Shown in pieces: positions 1 to 7,818 of a DNA stretch of 64,000 nucleotides; positions within the stretch are counted from its first letter, which is position 1; every line of letters starts with the position of its first letter. The stretch comes from Thermogemmatispora tikiterensis (GTDB taxonomy: Bacteria; Chloroflexota; Ktedonobacteria; Ktedonobacterales; Ktedonobacteraceae). The DNA lies in NCBI RefSeq assembly GCF_003268475.1, contig NZ_MCIF01000002.1:3318478-3382477 (forward strand), in the 5' to 3' direction. Made by a program: the position numbers and the translations under genes. The notes below the pieces were generated by a model, which was not told where the DNA came from, searched no databases, and saw only the letters and a list, made by a program, of their open reading frames with translations.

Positions 1-403
1 AACCTCAAAGGCTCCTCCTGCAATTCGACCGTACTCGTGCAATATGATGAAGAGATAACAAAAGAGCGACCAGCGCTAGACATGCAGCAGCCGTCTCCTG
101 CGTCGTGCATTCTGCTCGATTCAGTATCCTCTTGGTTCTCTTCAGGTCAGGCGGATTGACGAGCGAGCGACCGAGCGAACAGACCGGTCTGGCATCCAGC
201 CTGACTTCTCTCGCCCTTTCGGATTCTCGCCTCTGCTCAGGATGGTTATTGACGCAAGCCACCAGGAGAGGAAAGAATCTTCGAAGAAGGAGGGAAGCGG
301 CGACGGTATCAGAAGACGGCAGCGAAACGTAGAAAGATCCGACGCGGATATTCGTGAAGATGCATGCCTCAGAAAGCAGCAAGGCATCATCAGAAACCAC
401 GGG
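1..403. other. Left-edge region without a supported gene
   Basis: I see no convincing gene here. The open frames are short and look like GC-rich noise. On the minus strand an AGGAGGAG-type Shine-Dalgarno sits at about 12-20, so a minus-strand gene may begin just beyond the left edge. The tRNA genes to the right read toward it. In many bacteria a Tyr/Thr tRNA cluster precedes a tuf gene, but nothing in the visible bases proves that here. Confidence 0.4.
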
Positions 404-475
404 AGCCCGTGATGGGAATCGAACCCATGACCACAGTCTTACCAAGACTGTGCGCTACCGCTGCGCCACACGGGC
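404..475 (-). tRNA. tRNA-Thr (GGT anticodon)
   Basis: Read on the minus strand, the segment folds as a cloverleaf. The acceptor stem is GCCCGTG paired with CACGGGC. The D-arm stem is GCGC/GCGC and the anticodon stem is CAGTC/GACTG around the loop TTGGTAA, giving anticodon GGT. The T-arm is ATGGG-TTCGATT-CCCAT. The discriminator reads T and CCA is not encoded (CCC follows), so CCA must be added after transcription. It lies about 186 bases downstream of tRNA-Tyr on the same strand and probably shares its promoter. Confidence 0.95.
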
Positions 476-661
476 CAGACAGATCATCAGCGCATTGACA
501 CCAGGCGGCGGGCTATCTCTCCCCTCACTCAGCCACTGTTTTACCGCTCACTCACCTTCTCCACGCGCGCCCAGGTGCACCGCTGCCCTGCAGCCGCCTC
601 TTCTCTCACGCGCTCACCTCATCTGAGCGTACGCTCTGATCGAGGCATGCCGTTGTTGCGC

Positions 662-745
662 TGGTGGGCAGTGAGGGATTCGAACCCCCGTAGGTTTCCC
701 AGCTGATTTACAGTCAGCCCCGTTTGACCGCTCCGGAAACTGCCC
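662..745 (-). tRNA. tRNA-Tyr (GTA anticodon)
   Basis: The minus strand gives an acceptor stem GGGCAGT/ACTGCCC, discriminator A and an encoded CCA end. The anticodon stem is GCTGA/TCAGC around CTGTAAA (anticodon GTA). The long variable arm is the class II feature expected of bacterial tRNA-Tyr, and the T-arm is GGGGG-TTCGAAT-CCCTC. A perfect consensus promoter lies about 50 bases upstream. Unlike the neighbouring tRNA-Thr, CCA is encoded here. Confidence 0.96.
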
Positions 746-797
746 ACGCGAAGCCACTCAGTTGTTGCCAGCCACTCGCTGTTTGGCTGACGTGACC

Positions 798-826
798 ATT
801 ATAGCTGACGGGGCAGATGATGTCAA
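798..826 (-). promoter_or_regulatory. Consensus sigma-70 promoter of the tRNA-Tyr/Thr unit
   Basis: On the minus strand TTGACA (821-826) is followed after exactly 17 bases by TATAAT (798-803), a 12/12 match to consensus. It points at tRNA-Tyr, whose 5' end is at 745. Such strength fits a stable-RNA promoter. Confidence 0.93.
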
Positions 827-887
827 GCACTTTTCTGGGAAGGTTGGCGAAGAGCATAGCGGCTTAGGAAAGTCTGGGGGCCTGCCA

Positions 888-916
888 TTGTCGCAGGCCA
901 GTTTTGCTGGTATAAT
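888..916 (+). promoter_or_regulatory. Promoter of the small acidic protein
   Basis: TTGTCG (888-893), a 17-base spacer, then TATAAT (911-916) preceded by TGG, forming an extended -10. It faces away from the tRNA promoter and would give a leader of about 150 bases before the ATG at 1071. Confidence 0.7.
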
Positions 917-1070
917 CTCCTGCGTCGAAGAAAATGCGCTTCCCCACCAGCACGGGTGTGACCCTCGCGCCAGCCTGCAGCAGCTCGGCCTGGGCCTAAC
1001 GGTGCCGGGCGCTGTCTTCTGGTCAGGACGGAACAGGACGAAGGAAGGAAGAAGGAACGAGGTATTCTCT

Positions 1071-1301
1071 ATGGCAACGAATTGCGACTTCAAGCGCTCT
1101 TCTTTGCTCGCTGAGCAGTATCAGCAGGAGATGGAGCTGATCTCTCAGGCCCTCCTGGAGGAAAGTGAGGAGGAACGCGAGGAGCGCCTGAGCCTGGTCG
1201 AGCGTTCTTGGTCCCTCACCAGCGCTTGCTTCTATGCCCAGCGCGAAAGCGGCGATACTTCCAGCCGCACCTCCGCCGTCTCCGCTCACCGCTTAGGGTA
1301 A
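1071..1301 (+). CDS. Small acidic hypothetical protein (76 aa)
   Basis: I do not recognise a family. The chosen ATG at 1071 follows a purine-rich Shine-Dalgarno stretch (AAGGAAGGAAGAAGG), and a promoter lies at 888-916. The frame stays open upstream to 762, but that extension contains the promoter and has no ribosome-binding site. The product is hydrophilic. Residues about 18-45 are rich in Glu and Gln (QQEMELISQALLEESEEERE) and probably helical; the C-terminus is Ser/Thr/Ala rich. No Cys pairs, membrane segment or signal peptide are evident apart from isolated Cys residues. It precedes a MazF-like gene by 115 bases, so an antitoxin role is conceivable, but that gene seems to have its own promoter. 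Function unknown. Confidence 0.55.
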   Translation: MATNCDFKRSSLLAEQYQQEMELISQALLEESEEEREERLSLVERSWSLTSACFYAQRESGDTSSRTSAVSAHRLG

Positions 1302-1336
1302 TGGCTCACCCGGCGCCAGATGCACGCTGGCCCTTT

Positions 1337-1348
1337 TTGTGGTATCAT
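1337..1348 (+). promoter_or_regulatory. Extended -10 element before the MazF-like gene
   Basis: TATCAT (1343-1348) is preceded by TGG, the same extended -10 style as at 911-916. No good -35 is visible. It lies about 70 bases before the ATG at 1417. Confidence 0.45.
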
Positions 1349-1416
1349 TCTCGTTACTGAGCACCATCTCAATTTATCACGTGATGTGTCAAGGTAGGGT
1401 GTCTGGATAAAACGCT

Positions 1417-1848
1417 ATGCCTCATCCACCAGAGTTGCCGCCTGAAGCATTGACGTATCATACGCCTGTGCAGTTCGGCATGGTATACTGGGTGAATTTT
1501 GGCTATCCCGCCCTTCCCCCCGGCATCGAGGAGAAGCGCATCCTGGACTGGCACCCGGCGCTGGTGGTCTCCGCTGAGCCGTTCTGCCGCCACGCCGGCG
1601 CTGTCAATGTGGTCGCGCTAACGTCCTATCGGGGTAAGCTCCGTCCCTATCACCATCTGCTCTTGAAACGCGATTATCCTCTTCTGGATACCGATAGCCT
1701 GGTGAAAACGGAGCTGCTCTATCCCGTTCTGCGCACGCTGCTCGCGGATCAATACGCGATCTGCCGCCTCCACGATGCCGATCTCTACGCGATTATGGGG
1801 AAGATCGCCAATAGCCTGGGCATTACGATGTATTATTCTCTGCATTGA
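1417..1848 (+). CDS. PemK/MazF-family protein
   Basis: A 143-residue protein resembling MazF/PemK endoribonuclease toxins. Seen: an N-terminal FGMVYWVNFGYP strand pair, a central HPALVVS strand, VVALTS, and DTDSLVKTELLYPV followed by a C-terminal helix. These correspond in order to the family's SH3-like barrel (G-x-I/V-W-V-x-F, RPALVVS, T-S, D-S-V-x-x-E). The family cleaves RNA at short sequences and is usually paired with an antitoxin. The Arg of the RP motif, an RNA-contact and catalytic residue in E. coli MazF, is His here (WHPALVV), so activity is uncertain. The gene just upstream is not a recognisable antitoxin. The protein is slightly longer than the usual 110-120 residues. Family call fairly secure; function inferred. 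Confidence 0.72.
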   Translation: MPHPPELPPEALTYHTPVQFGMVYWVNFGYPALPPGIEEKRILDWHPALVVSAEPFCRHAGAVNVVALTSYRGKLRPYHHLLLKRDYPLLDTDSLVKTELLYPVLRTLLADQYAICRLHDADLYAIMGKIANSLGITMYYSLH

Positions 1849-2029
1849 CGTCGAGGACGCAACTGCCTGTGTGCACGTGAGCAAGCGTGGAAGGGTGTGA
1901 GCAAAGCAGGTTGCGCTCAGCCTTCAGCCTGACTGAGTGCGCTCCGTCCCGTCCCTGCAAGGCTTCGCCCCGATTCGTCGCGGCACTGGATTGCTGTGCA
2001 CTCTCTTCTTCTCTGTTGAGGATGCTGCA

Positions 2030-3403
2030 ATGTTGCGTCTTCTTCCTTCGATTAGCGCTCTGTTGCAGTCACCCGAGGGGCTGCAACTAAGCGCTGAGTT
2101 CGGGCGCCCTCTGGCGACGCGCGCTCTGCGCCAGGTGGTGGCGGAGGCTCGCGCCGCGCTCCGCCAGGGCGCTTCTTGCCCTTCACCCTCCGAGCTGCTT
2201 TCGGCAGCCCGCCGCTGGCTCGCGGCGACGCTCCAGCCCTCGCTTCGCCCGGTCATTAATGCCACCGGCGTGATTATTAATACTAACCTGGGTCGTGCTC
2301 CTTTGAGCGCTGCCGCCCTCCAGGCAATACAGACCGTGGCCCACGGCTACGCTAATCTGGAGTACGATCTGGAGGCCGGCGAGCGCGGCTCTCGCTCGGT
2401 GCACGCTGCCGCTTTGCTGCGTGAGCTGACCGGCGCTGAGGCGGCGCTGGTGGTGAACAATAATGCCGCCGCGGTCTTGTTAAGCCTGTCAACGTTGGCG
2501 GCGGGCCGCGAGGTGATTATTTCTCGCGGGCAGTTAGTGGAAATCGGCGGCGGCTTCCGTGTGCCGGATGTGATGCGCCAGAGCGGCTGCCTGCTGGTAG
2601 AGGTGGGCACGACCAACCGCACCCGCTTGAGCGATTATGCGGCGGCCATCTCAGAGCGCACTGCCCTGCTGTTGGCGGTCCATCCGAGCAATTTCCGCCT
2701 GACGGGCTTCGTGGAGTCTACACCTATCGGTGATCTGGTCAGGCTGGCTCATGACCATGGGTTGCTGGTCATGGAGGATCTGGGCAGCGGCTGCCTGCTT
2801 CCAAGTGAGCGCTATGGGCTGGCGCATGAACCAATGCCACAGGAGAGTCTGGCAGCGGGCGTTGATGTGGTCTGCTTCTCGGGCGATAAGTTACTGGGCG
2901 GACCGCAGGCGGGGATCATTCTGGGGCGCGCAGCGCTGCTGGAGCGCATTGCCAGGCATCCGCTGATGCGGGCGCTGCGGGTGGATAAGCTGACGCTGGC
3001 TGCCCTGGAGGCGACGCTGCGCCACTACCAGCGCGGCGAGGCCGAGGAGGCGATTCCCATCTGGCGGATGATTGCTCTCCCGCTGGCGCGCTTGCAGGAG
3101 CGCGCGGAGCATTGGGCGCGAACCTTGCGGGCCCAGGGCTTCGCGGCAAGCGTGCGCTCTGGGGAGTCAACGATCGGCGGGGGATCGCTACCGGGGGAGA
3201 CGTTGCCCACGGCCCTGCTGGCTCTGGAGGAGGGAGAGGTGCCTTGCTCGCTGGAGGAGCTGGCGCGCCGCTTGCGCGCTCGCCCGGTGCCGATTGTGGG
3301 ACGCATCCTGCGCGATGCGCTCCTGCTTGATCCGCGGACGGTCCTGGAGGAACAGGATGAGGAGCTGCTGAGTGGGCTGATAGCCTGTCTGCGCGGGATG
3401 TGA
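2030..3403 (+). CDS. selA: L-seryl-tRNA(Sec) selenium transferase
   Basis: SelA converts Ser-tRNA(Sec) to Sec-tRNA(Sec) using selenophosphate; it is a PLP-dependent fold type I enzyme forming large rings in the cytosol. Seen: 457 residues from the ATG at 2030, matching the family length. The N-terminal region has LRPVINATGVIINTNLGRAPLS, the SelA hallmark, and ELTGAEAALVVNNNAAAVLL. The PLP lysine is in FSGDKLLGGPQAGI (about K287), and AHPSNFRLTGF is also typical. GAGG lies 9-13 bases before the ATG. The frame is open upstream to 1937, but family N-termini align with MLRLLPSISALL. No selB, selD or tRNA-Sec is visible in the window. Confidence 0.95.
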   Translation: MLRLLPSISALLQSPEGLQLSAEFGRPLATRALRQVVAEARAALRQGASCPSPSELLSAARRWLAATLQPSLRPVINATGVIINTNLGRAPLSAAALQAIQTVAHGYANLEYDLEAGERGSRSVHAAALLRELTGAEAALVVNNNAAAVLLSLSTLAAGREVIISRGQLVEIGGGFRVPDVMRQSGCLLVEVGTTNRTRLSDYAAAISERTALLLAVHPSNFRLTGFVESTPIGDLVRLAHDHGLLVMEDLGSGCLLPSERYGLAHEPMPQESLAAGVDVVCFSGDKLLGGPQAGIILGRAALLERIARHPLMRALRVDKLTLAALEATLRHYQRGEAEEAIPIWRMIALPLARLQERAEHWARTLRAQGFAASVRSGESTIGGGSLPGETLPTALLALEEGEVPCSLEELARRLRARPVPIVGRILRDALLLDPRTVLEEQDEELLSGLIACLRGM

Positions 3404-3419
3404 GTGCTCCACTTTCTTC

Positions 3420-3680
3420 ACCCTTTAGCCCGGCTGGCTGGCGCGGCGCTCGCGTGCAGGCGGAGGCGCTCGCCGCGGGCCAGGGTTCCGTCAGGTTCAG
3501 CAACCGCAGCCCGGGCAGCAGCAGATCATCCAGAGCCGCAGTAAAGCGCCCGGGGAGCGATCTGTCCGGTCACAAAGGCGATCTGCAATAGAGGGCGCGC
3601 CGGCGCTGGCAGCAGGTCGAGGCGGGCCAGCCGGCAACATCGGCGAAGAGCGCGGTCACAAGTTTGCGTTCCTCGGGCAT
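3420..3680 (-). pseudogene. Relic of a class III nucleotide cyclase-type gene
   Basis: On the minus strand an ATG at 3680 opens MPEERKLVTALFADVAG, very close to the start of class III adenylate/guanylate cyclase domains (ERKLVTVLFADVVGST). After this the frame diverges and stops about 20 residues later. Downstream, fragments in other frames, such as ARLDLLPAPARPLLQIAFVTGQ and LDDLLLPGLRLLNLTEPWP, look protein-like but are separated by frameshifts and stops. I read this as a deleted and frameshifted gene remnant wedged between selA and rsgA. Only the first 15 or so residues are a solid family match; the extent is approximate. Confidence 0.5.
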
Positions 3681-3739
3681 GCTCTCTGGCCCTCACGCCT
3701 CGGCTGCGCCTCTCGTCAGGCGCTGACTGAGGGCAGGCC

Positions 3740-4738
3740 TTAGCGCTCTTCTTCTTTCAGCATGCGGACGTAGCTCTGATAGCGCCGTTCATTGATCAGG
3801 CCATCCTTGACCGCCTGACGGATGGCGCAGTTGTCTTCATCAACGTGGAGACAGTCGGAGTAGAAGCATTCACCCAGGTAGGGTCGGAACTCAACGAAGC
3901 AGCTCGCCAGCTCCTCTTCAGGGATGTTCCAGGCGGCGAGGGCCCGAATGCCGGCGGAGTCGGCCAGCCAACCACCGCTGGAGAGCGGATAGAGCTGCGA
4001 GCTGGTTGTAGTATGACGCCCCTTGCCGGTGGCGGAGCTCACCATGCCGGTGCGTACGGCCATGCCCGGCTCCAGGGCATTGACCAGCGAAGACTTACCT
4101 ACGCCAGAAGGACCGGTGAAGAGGGTAATATGTCCTTTGAGCAGCTCGCGCAGTTGCTCGATGCCCTGCCCAGTCTCACAACTGGTCCACAGAACCGTAT
4201 AGCCGAGCTGCTGATAGAGGGCGGCAGTCTCTTCGACGCTCTTGTCATGCGGCAGATCAACCTTATTGAGGCAAATGATCGGGTGCAACTCGGCATGCTC
4301 GCAGATGGCCAGGTAGCGGTCAAGCATGCCAAAATGAGGCTCCGGCTGCGTGGTGGCAAAAACAATCACCACCTGGTCGAGATTAGCAAGCAGCGTCTGC
4401 GCCCGCGGATTGCTCTCGCGTGAACCAACATCGCGCCGCGCTAGCTCGCTCTGGCGTGGCAAGACCTCCTCAATCAGGCCAGTCTCCGCATCAAGCCGCC
4501 GCACCTTGACGCGATCGCCGACGCTCAGACGCGAAGGCAACGTCGCCACCTCTGCCTCCGCGCGCTGCTGACGCGCCAGGGGACCAGTAGCCTTGCCGCG
4601 CACGCTGCGTCCCCGGGCTGCCTCGGCGAAGGCCTTCTTCAGTTTGCCGCGGAGTGTGCAACGCAGCTTGCCCTGATCGGTATAGACCTCATAGATGCCG
4701 TGTGCTCCGCTAAGCACTATACCGGTCAGCAGTTCCAT
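3740..4738 (-). CDS. rsgA: Ribosome small-subunit-dependent GTPase A
   Basis: RsgA (YjeQ) is a circularly permuted GTPase that checks late 30S assembly. Seen in 332 residues: an N-terminal OB-fold region (1 to about 95), then the permuted GTPase order with NKVD (G4), a later TSC (G5), GPSGVGKSSLVN (G1, P-loop) and DSAGI (G3). A C-terminal zinc site follows (ECFYSDCLHVDEDNC). A linker rich in basic residues (KLKKAFAEAARGRSVRGK) separates OB-fold strands. The start follows a weak, distant purine-rich site, so it is slightly uncertain. It stands alone on its strand and converges with selA. Confidence 0.95.
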   Translation of the reverse strand: MELLTGIVLSGAHGIYEVYTDQGKLRCTLRGKLKKAFAEAARGRSVRGKATGPLARQQRAEAEVATLPSRLSVGDRVKVRRLDAETGLIEEVLPRQSELARRDVGSRESNPRAQTLLANLDQVVIVFATTQPEPHFGMLDRYLAICEHAELHPIICLNKVDLPHDKSVEETAALYQQLGYTVLWTSCETGQGIEQLRELLKGHITLFTGPSGVGKSSLVNALEPGMAVRTGMVSSATGKGRHTTTSSQLYPLSSGGWLADSAGIRALAAWNIPEEELASCFVEFRPYLGECFYSDCLHVDEDNCAIRQAVKDGLINERRYQSYVRMLKEEER

Positions 4739-5280
4739 CTTGTACTTGCTGGCTTTCTTTCCTTCAGCACCCTCAAGCGTTCAGCGCCCTCAATCTTCTA
4801 TCTATCATCGTATTGGCTGCCTTCCCGGCTCCCCAGGCCATGATATGCTGTGCCCAAGGCGGGATGAGACAGCGAAGCTCGCTGATTTCCGGCCTGCAAT
4901 GATGGTCGATGAGCACAGAAGAGACAGTCATGGCTGCTCTTCGGCTCCCCCGTTCCGCAGCGCAGGCCAGAGAAGAGAGGCCCTTTTTATCTCTCCAGAC
5001 AGATTACAGGAGAGACGGGCACTTTGTCAATGGACTGCGCTCTCAACGGCGAGCCTCCCTGCCCAAGAGCTGATCAGTTCCTACCTGCCAGATAGACAGG
5101 CGGTTTGCTTTTTCGCCCGCACTCCTCCCGCTGGCCGGCCAGGCCCCAGTGGCAGGAGACATTGACGTTCCCCACTCGCATGGGCTAGCCTGAAACAGCA
5201 TTGCTTATTGACTGGCCGGTTTGCCTGAGTAAGAGCAAGCTGTCGTTGACATAGCTCTTGCTTAGAAGAGGAGTGGTAGT
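4739..5280. other. Intergenic region between rsgA and the channel gene
   Basis: No gene is supported over 542 bases between divergently read genes. It holds a 12-bp palindrome CTGGCCGGCCAG (5131-5142), a weak plus-strand promoter-like pair TTGACG (5162-5167) with TAGCCT 18 bases later, and a 6-bp inverted repeat AAGAGC/GCTCTT (5231-5236 and 5254-5259) just before the AGAGGAG ribosome-binding site. Confidence 0.4.
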
Positions 5281-6471
5281 ATGCCCTGGATAGTTGGCCT
5301 TGGAAGTGTGACGCTTGTGCTCGTTATTCTGCAAGATGCCTTTGAGGCTATAGTATTGCCTCGACGTGTCACTCACCGCTTTCGACTGACACGTTTGATC
5401 TTTCGAGTGAGCTGGTGGCTGTGGCGTCGACCCGCTCATCTCATCCACAATGGAGCGCGGCGCGAGTATTACTTGAGCCTATACGGGCCGCTCTCGCTCT
5501 TATTCCTCCTGGTAATCTGGGCCATAGGCTTAATCAGTGGCTTCGCCCTGCTGCAATGGAGCCTGGGCACGACAGTGCATGCGCCCGAGCAGCAGGTCTC
5601 GCTGGGTACCCTTTTCTACTTTAGCGGGACCACCTTCTTCACGCTCGGGCTTGGCGATGTCGCTCCGGCGGCGGGTCTGCCGCGTCTGGTGACAGTCATT
5701 GAGGCTGGTATGGGCTTTGGCTTCCTGGCTCTGGTGCTCAGCTATCTACCGGTCATCTATCAGGCTTTCTCGCGGCGCGAGGCCAGCATCGCCCAGCTCG
5801 ATGCCCATGCCGGCTCGCCCCCCAGTGCCCTGGAGCTGCTACGCCGCCACAGCCAGGGGGAGCAGTTTCCAGAGCTGGTGCGACTGTTGCGCGAGTGGGA
5901 ACGTTGGGCTGCCGAGCTGTTGGAGAGCCATCTCTCTTACCCTGTTCTCATCTACTATCGCTCACAGCACGAACGCCAGTCATGGCTGGCTGCCTTGACC
6001 ACGCTGCTTGACACCTGCGCGTTGACCATAGCCTATCTGGATGACCTGCCAGCACAGACGGCCTGGTTTACCTTCGCCATCGCACGCCACGCCGCAGTCG
6101 ACCTGGCTCAGGTCTTCGATGTGAAGCCGCGGCCCACCGGCGAGGACCGCCTGGCCGGCGAGGAGCGCGCTCGTCTGCTGGCTGCGCTGGAGGAGCTGGG
6201 GCTGGAGGTGTCACCAGAGCGCGAACAGCGCCTAGCCGAGTTACGACAGCTTTACGAGCGGTATATCCAGAGTCTGGCACGGCGCCTGGAAATGGCCTTG
6301 CCAGCCTGGGCGCCGGCGAAGGTCATCGATGACTGGCAGACCAGCCCGTGGGAACCTCTGGCCGCCAGCCGGGACACGCTGGCCTGGCAGCGTAAGATGC
6401 TCACGCTGCAAAGGAAGTTTGAGACTATGAAGTCAGGCGTTCAATCACCAGACGAGACCAGCGCCGGGTAA
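5281..6471 (+). CDS. Potassium-channel-like membrane protein
   Basis: A 396-residue protein of the Ion_trans_2 (two-helix K+ channel pore) type. Seen: a hydrophobic segment at 1-25, TM helix at about 70-93 (LSLLFLLVIWAIGLISGFAL), a pore loop with the filter-like sequence TFFTLGLGDVAP at about 120-130, then an inner helix at about 138-160 (VIEAGMGFGFLALVLSYLPV). A roughly 220-residue cytoplasmic domain rich in helices and Arg/Glu follows. AGAGGAG lies 8 bases before the ATG. The filter reads T-L-G-L-G-D instead of T-V-G-Y-G-D, so ion selectivity is uncertain. Its last 47 bases overlap the 3' end of the opposing methyltransferase gene. Confidence 0.8.
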   Translation: MPWIVGLGSVTLVLVILQDAFEAIVLPRRVTHRFRLTRLIFRVSWWLWRRPAHLIHNGARREYYLSLYGPLSLLFLLVIWAIGLISGFALLQWSLGTTVHAPEQQVSLGTLFYFSGTTFFTLGLGDVAPAAGLPRLVTVIEAGMGFGFLALVLSYLPVIYQAFSRREASIAQLDAHAGSPPSALELLRRHSQGEQFPELVRLLREWERWAAELLESHLSYPVLIYYRSQHERQSWLAALTTLLDTCALTIAYLDDLPAQTAWFTFAIARHAAVDLAQVFDVKPRPTGEDRLAGEERARLLAALEELGLEVSPEREQRLAELRQLYERYIQSLARRLEMALPAWAPAKVIDDWQTSPWEPLAASRDTLAWQRKMLTLQRKFETMKSGVQSPDETSAG

Positions 6472-7780
6472 AGATGAGGCGCTCAGGGCCCGGCTCCTCA
6501 AAGCCAGAAACGTGCAGCGGGTAGACCCGCAGGCGCAGGTGCTCATCGCTTGGGAAAAGGAACCAGCCGGCAGGGCGGCCTGCCGTATCCCAGGTCCGCA
6601 GCAGAGAAAGCAGGCGGCGAGCCAGGTATTCGGCCCCACCGAAGCAGCGCACCATGATCTCACAGGCGGCCTGGCCGCTTTGGCCATTGCCACTGGCCGG
6701 CGGCCTCCAGCCCGGAGGCAGCGCGAGCAAGGCAATCTGATTGTCGGCCACGATTCCAATAGAGGTGCGTATCTCCAGGCCAGCGATTTTGAAGAGCCAG
6801 GGTAGCTCGGCCAGTGCTGAATGCTCGCGCTGAGCTACGAGACTACAGGCTGCCGGCTCGTGCTGGGAGAGCCAGGTGTTAAAACCGTAATGGACCTCAT
6901 GCAGGCTGGCAAACACGCCACTAGGCAGATCGTACCAGGGACCGGTTAAGGCCCGATAGAGGGCCACCACATCCACCGGCTGGTAATTATTCAGGCGCAG
7001 CTGGAGCGCAGGGCCGGCCTCGGGTCCTGGCCCGAGGGCGAAGATACCCCCGGCCTCTGCGAAGGGGCCACGCAGCATCATAAAGGCGCAGCAACGCACC
7101 GAGATGCTCTCAAGATAGTCGCCTCGCCGCTCTAGAGCAACGGAAAACTGAGTATCACGGAGGACCAGCGGGAGCAGCAGGCGCCCGTCAGGCTTAAGCT
7201 GCTCGTACCAGGGCGTGGCAATATCACCCGACGCCACGGTGAGAATGATGCGGTCATAAGGGGCAGCGGGTGGATAGCCCTGGGCGCCATCCCCACAGAT
7301 GACCCGCACCTGTCGGTAGCCGGCGGCTTCCAGATGGGCACGCGCCCCCTCCACCAGCTCCTCATCGATATCGACCGTCACAACGCTGCCGCTCTCACCC
7401 ACGATATGGGCCATGAGGGCGGCGTTGTAACCGCTGGCGGCGCCAATCTCCAGTACGTGCTGACCTGGCTCCAGGCCAAGCTGCTCCAGCATGATGGCCA
7501 TAATGGCTGGCTGCGAAGAGGAGCTGACACAGACGCCGTCGACGACTTTGAGAGGGATGACCTGGTCACGATAGACCTCTTCGGGGGGAACCCCTGGCAG
7601 GAAGAGATGCCGGGGGACAGCGCGAAAGGCCGCCTCGATACGAGCCGAGCGCAGGAAGCCACGCCCTTTCAGGTGCTCAACAAGGGCCTGCTGCAGCGTC
7701 TCCAGCTGGTCCCGAGGCAGGCGCAGGTCGCCCTGATGGACCGGATCAGGATCAGGGCCACGCACCGGACCAGCTTCCAT
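6425..7780 (-). CDS. PCMT-type (L-isoaspartyl) O-methyltransferase with C-terminal extension
   Basis: The first ~230 of 451 residues match protein-L-isoaspartate O-methyltransferase, which methylates damaged isoaspartyl residues using SAM. Seen: AFRAVPRHLFLPG, EEVYRDQVIPLK, the substrate motif SSSSQPAIMAIMLEQL, SAM motif I HVLEIGAASGYNAA and post-I VVTVDIDEEL. GRLLLPLVLRDTQFSVALER closes the domain. About 200 further residues, absent from short PCMTs, follow; their role is unknown. The start at 7780 is chosen for its GGAAAGGAGGG site; the frame is open to 7843 but would overlap the amidase gene. It follows the amidase by 38 bases, probably in one operon. It could act on another substrate. Confidence 0.85.
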   Translation of the reverse strand: MEAGPVRGPDPDPVHQGDLRLPRDQLETLQQALVEHLKGRGFLRSARIEAAFRAVPRHLFLPGVPPEEVYRDQVIPLKVVDGVCVSSSSQPAIMAIMLEQLGLEPGQHVLEIGAASGYNAALMAHIVGESGSVVTVDIDEELVEGARAHLEAAGYRQVRVICGDGAQGYPPAAPYDRIILTVASGDIATPWYEQLKPDGRLLLPLVLRDTQFSVALERRGDYLESISVRCCAFMMLRGPFAEAGGIFALGPGPEAGPALQLRLNNYQPVDVVALYRALTGPWYDLPSGVFASLHEVHYGFNTWLSQHEPAACSLVAQREHSALAELPWLFKIAGLEIRTSIGIVADNQIALLALPPGWRPPASGNGQSGQAACEIMVRCFGGAEYLARRLLSLLRTWDTAGRPAGWFLFPSDEHLRLRVYPLHVSGFEEPGPERLIFTRRWSRLVIERLTS

Positions 7781-7818
7781 AAGGCCCTCCTTTCCTTTCC
7801 TTCCTCCCTGTCTGCTGG

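Noticed and set aside
762-1070. Upstream extension of the small acidic protein frame
   Set aside because: It contains the -35/-10 promoter (888-916) and lacks a ribosome-binding site; the ATG at 1071 has one.
1071-1848. Classical mazEF toxin-antitoxin operon
   Set aside because: The upstream product lacks an AbrB or RHH antitoxin pattern, the gap is 115 bases, and the second gene appears to have its own -10.
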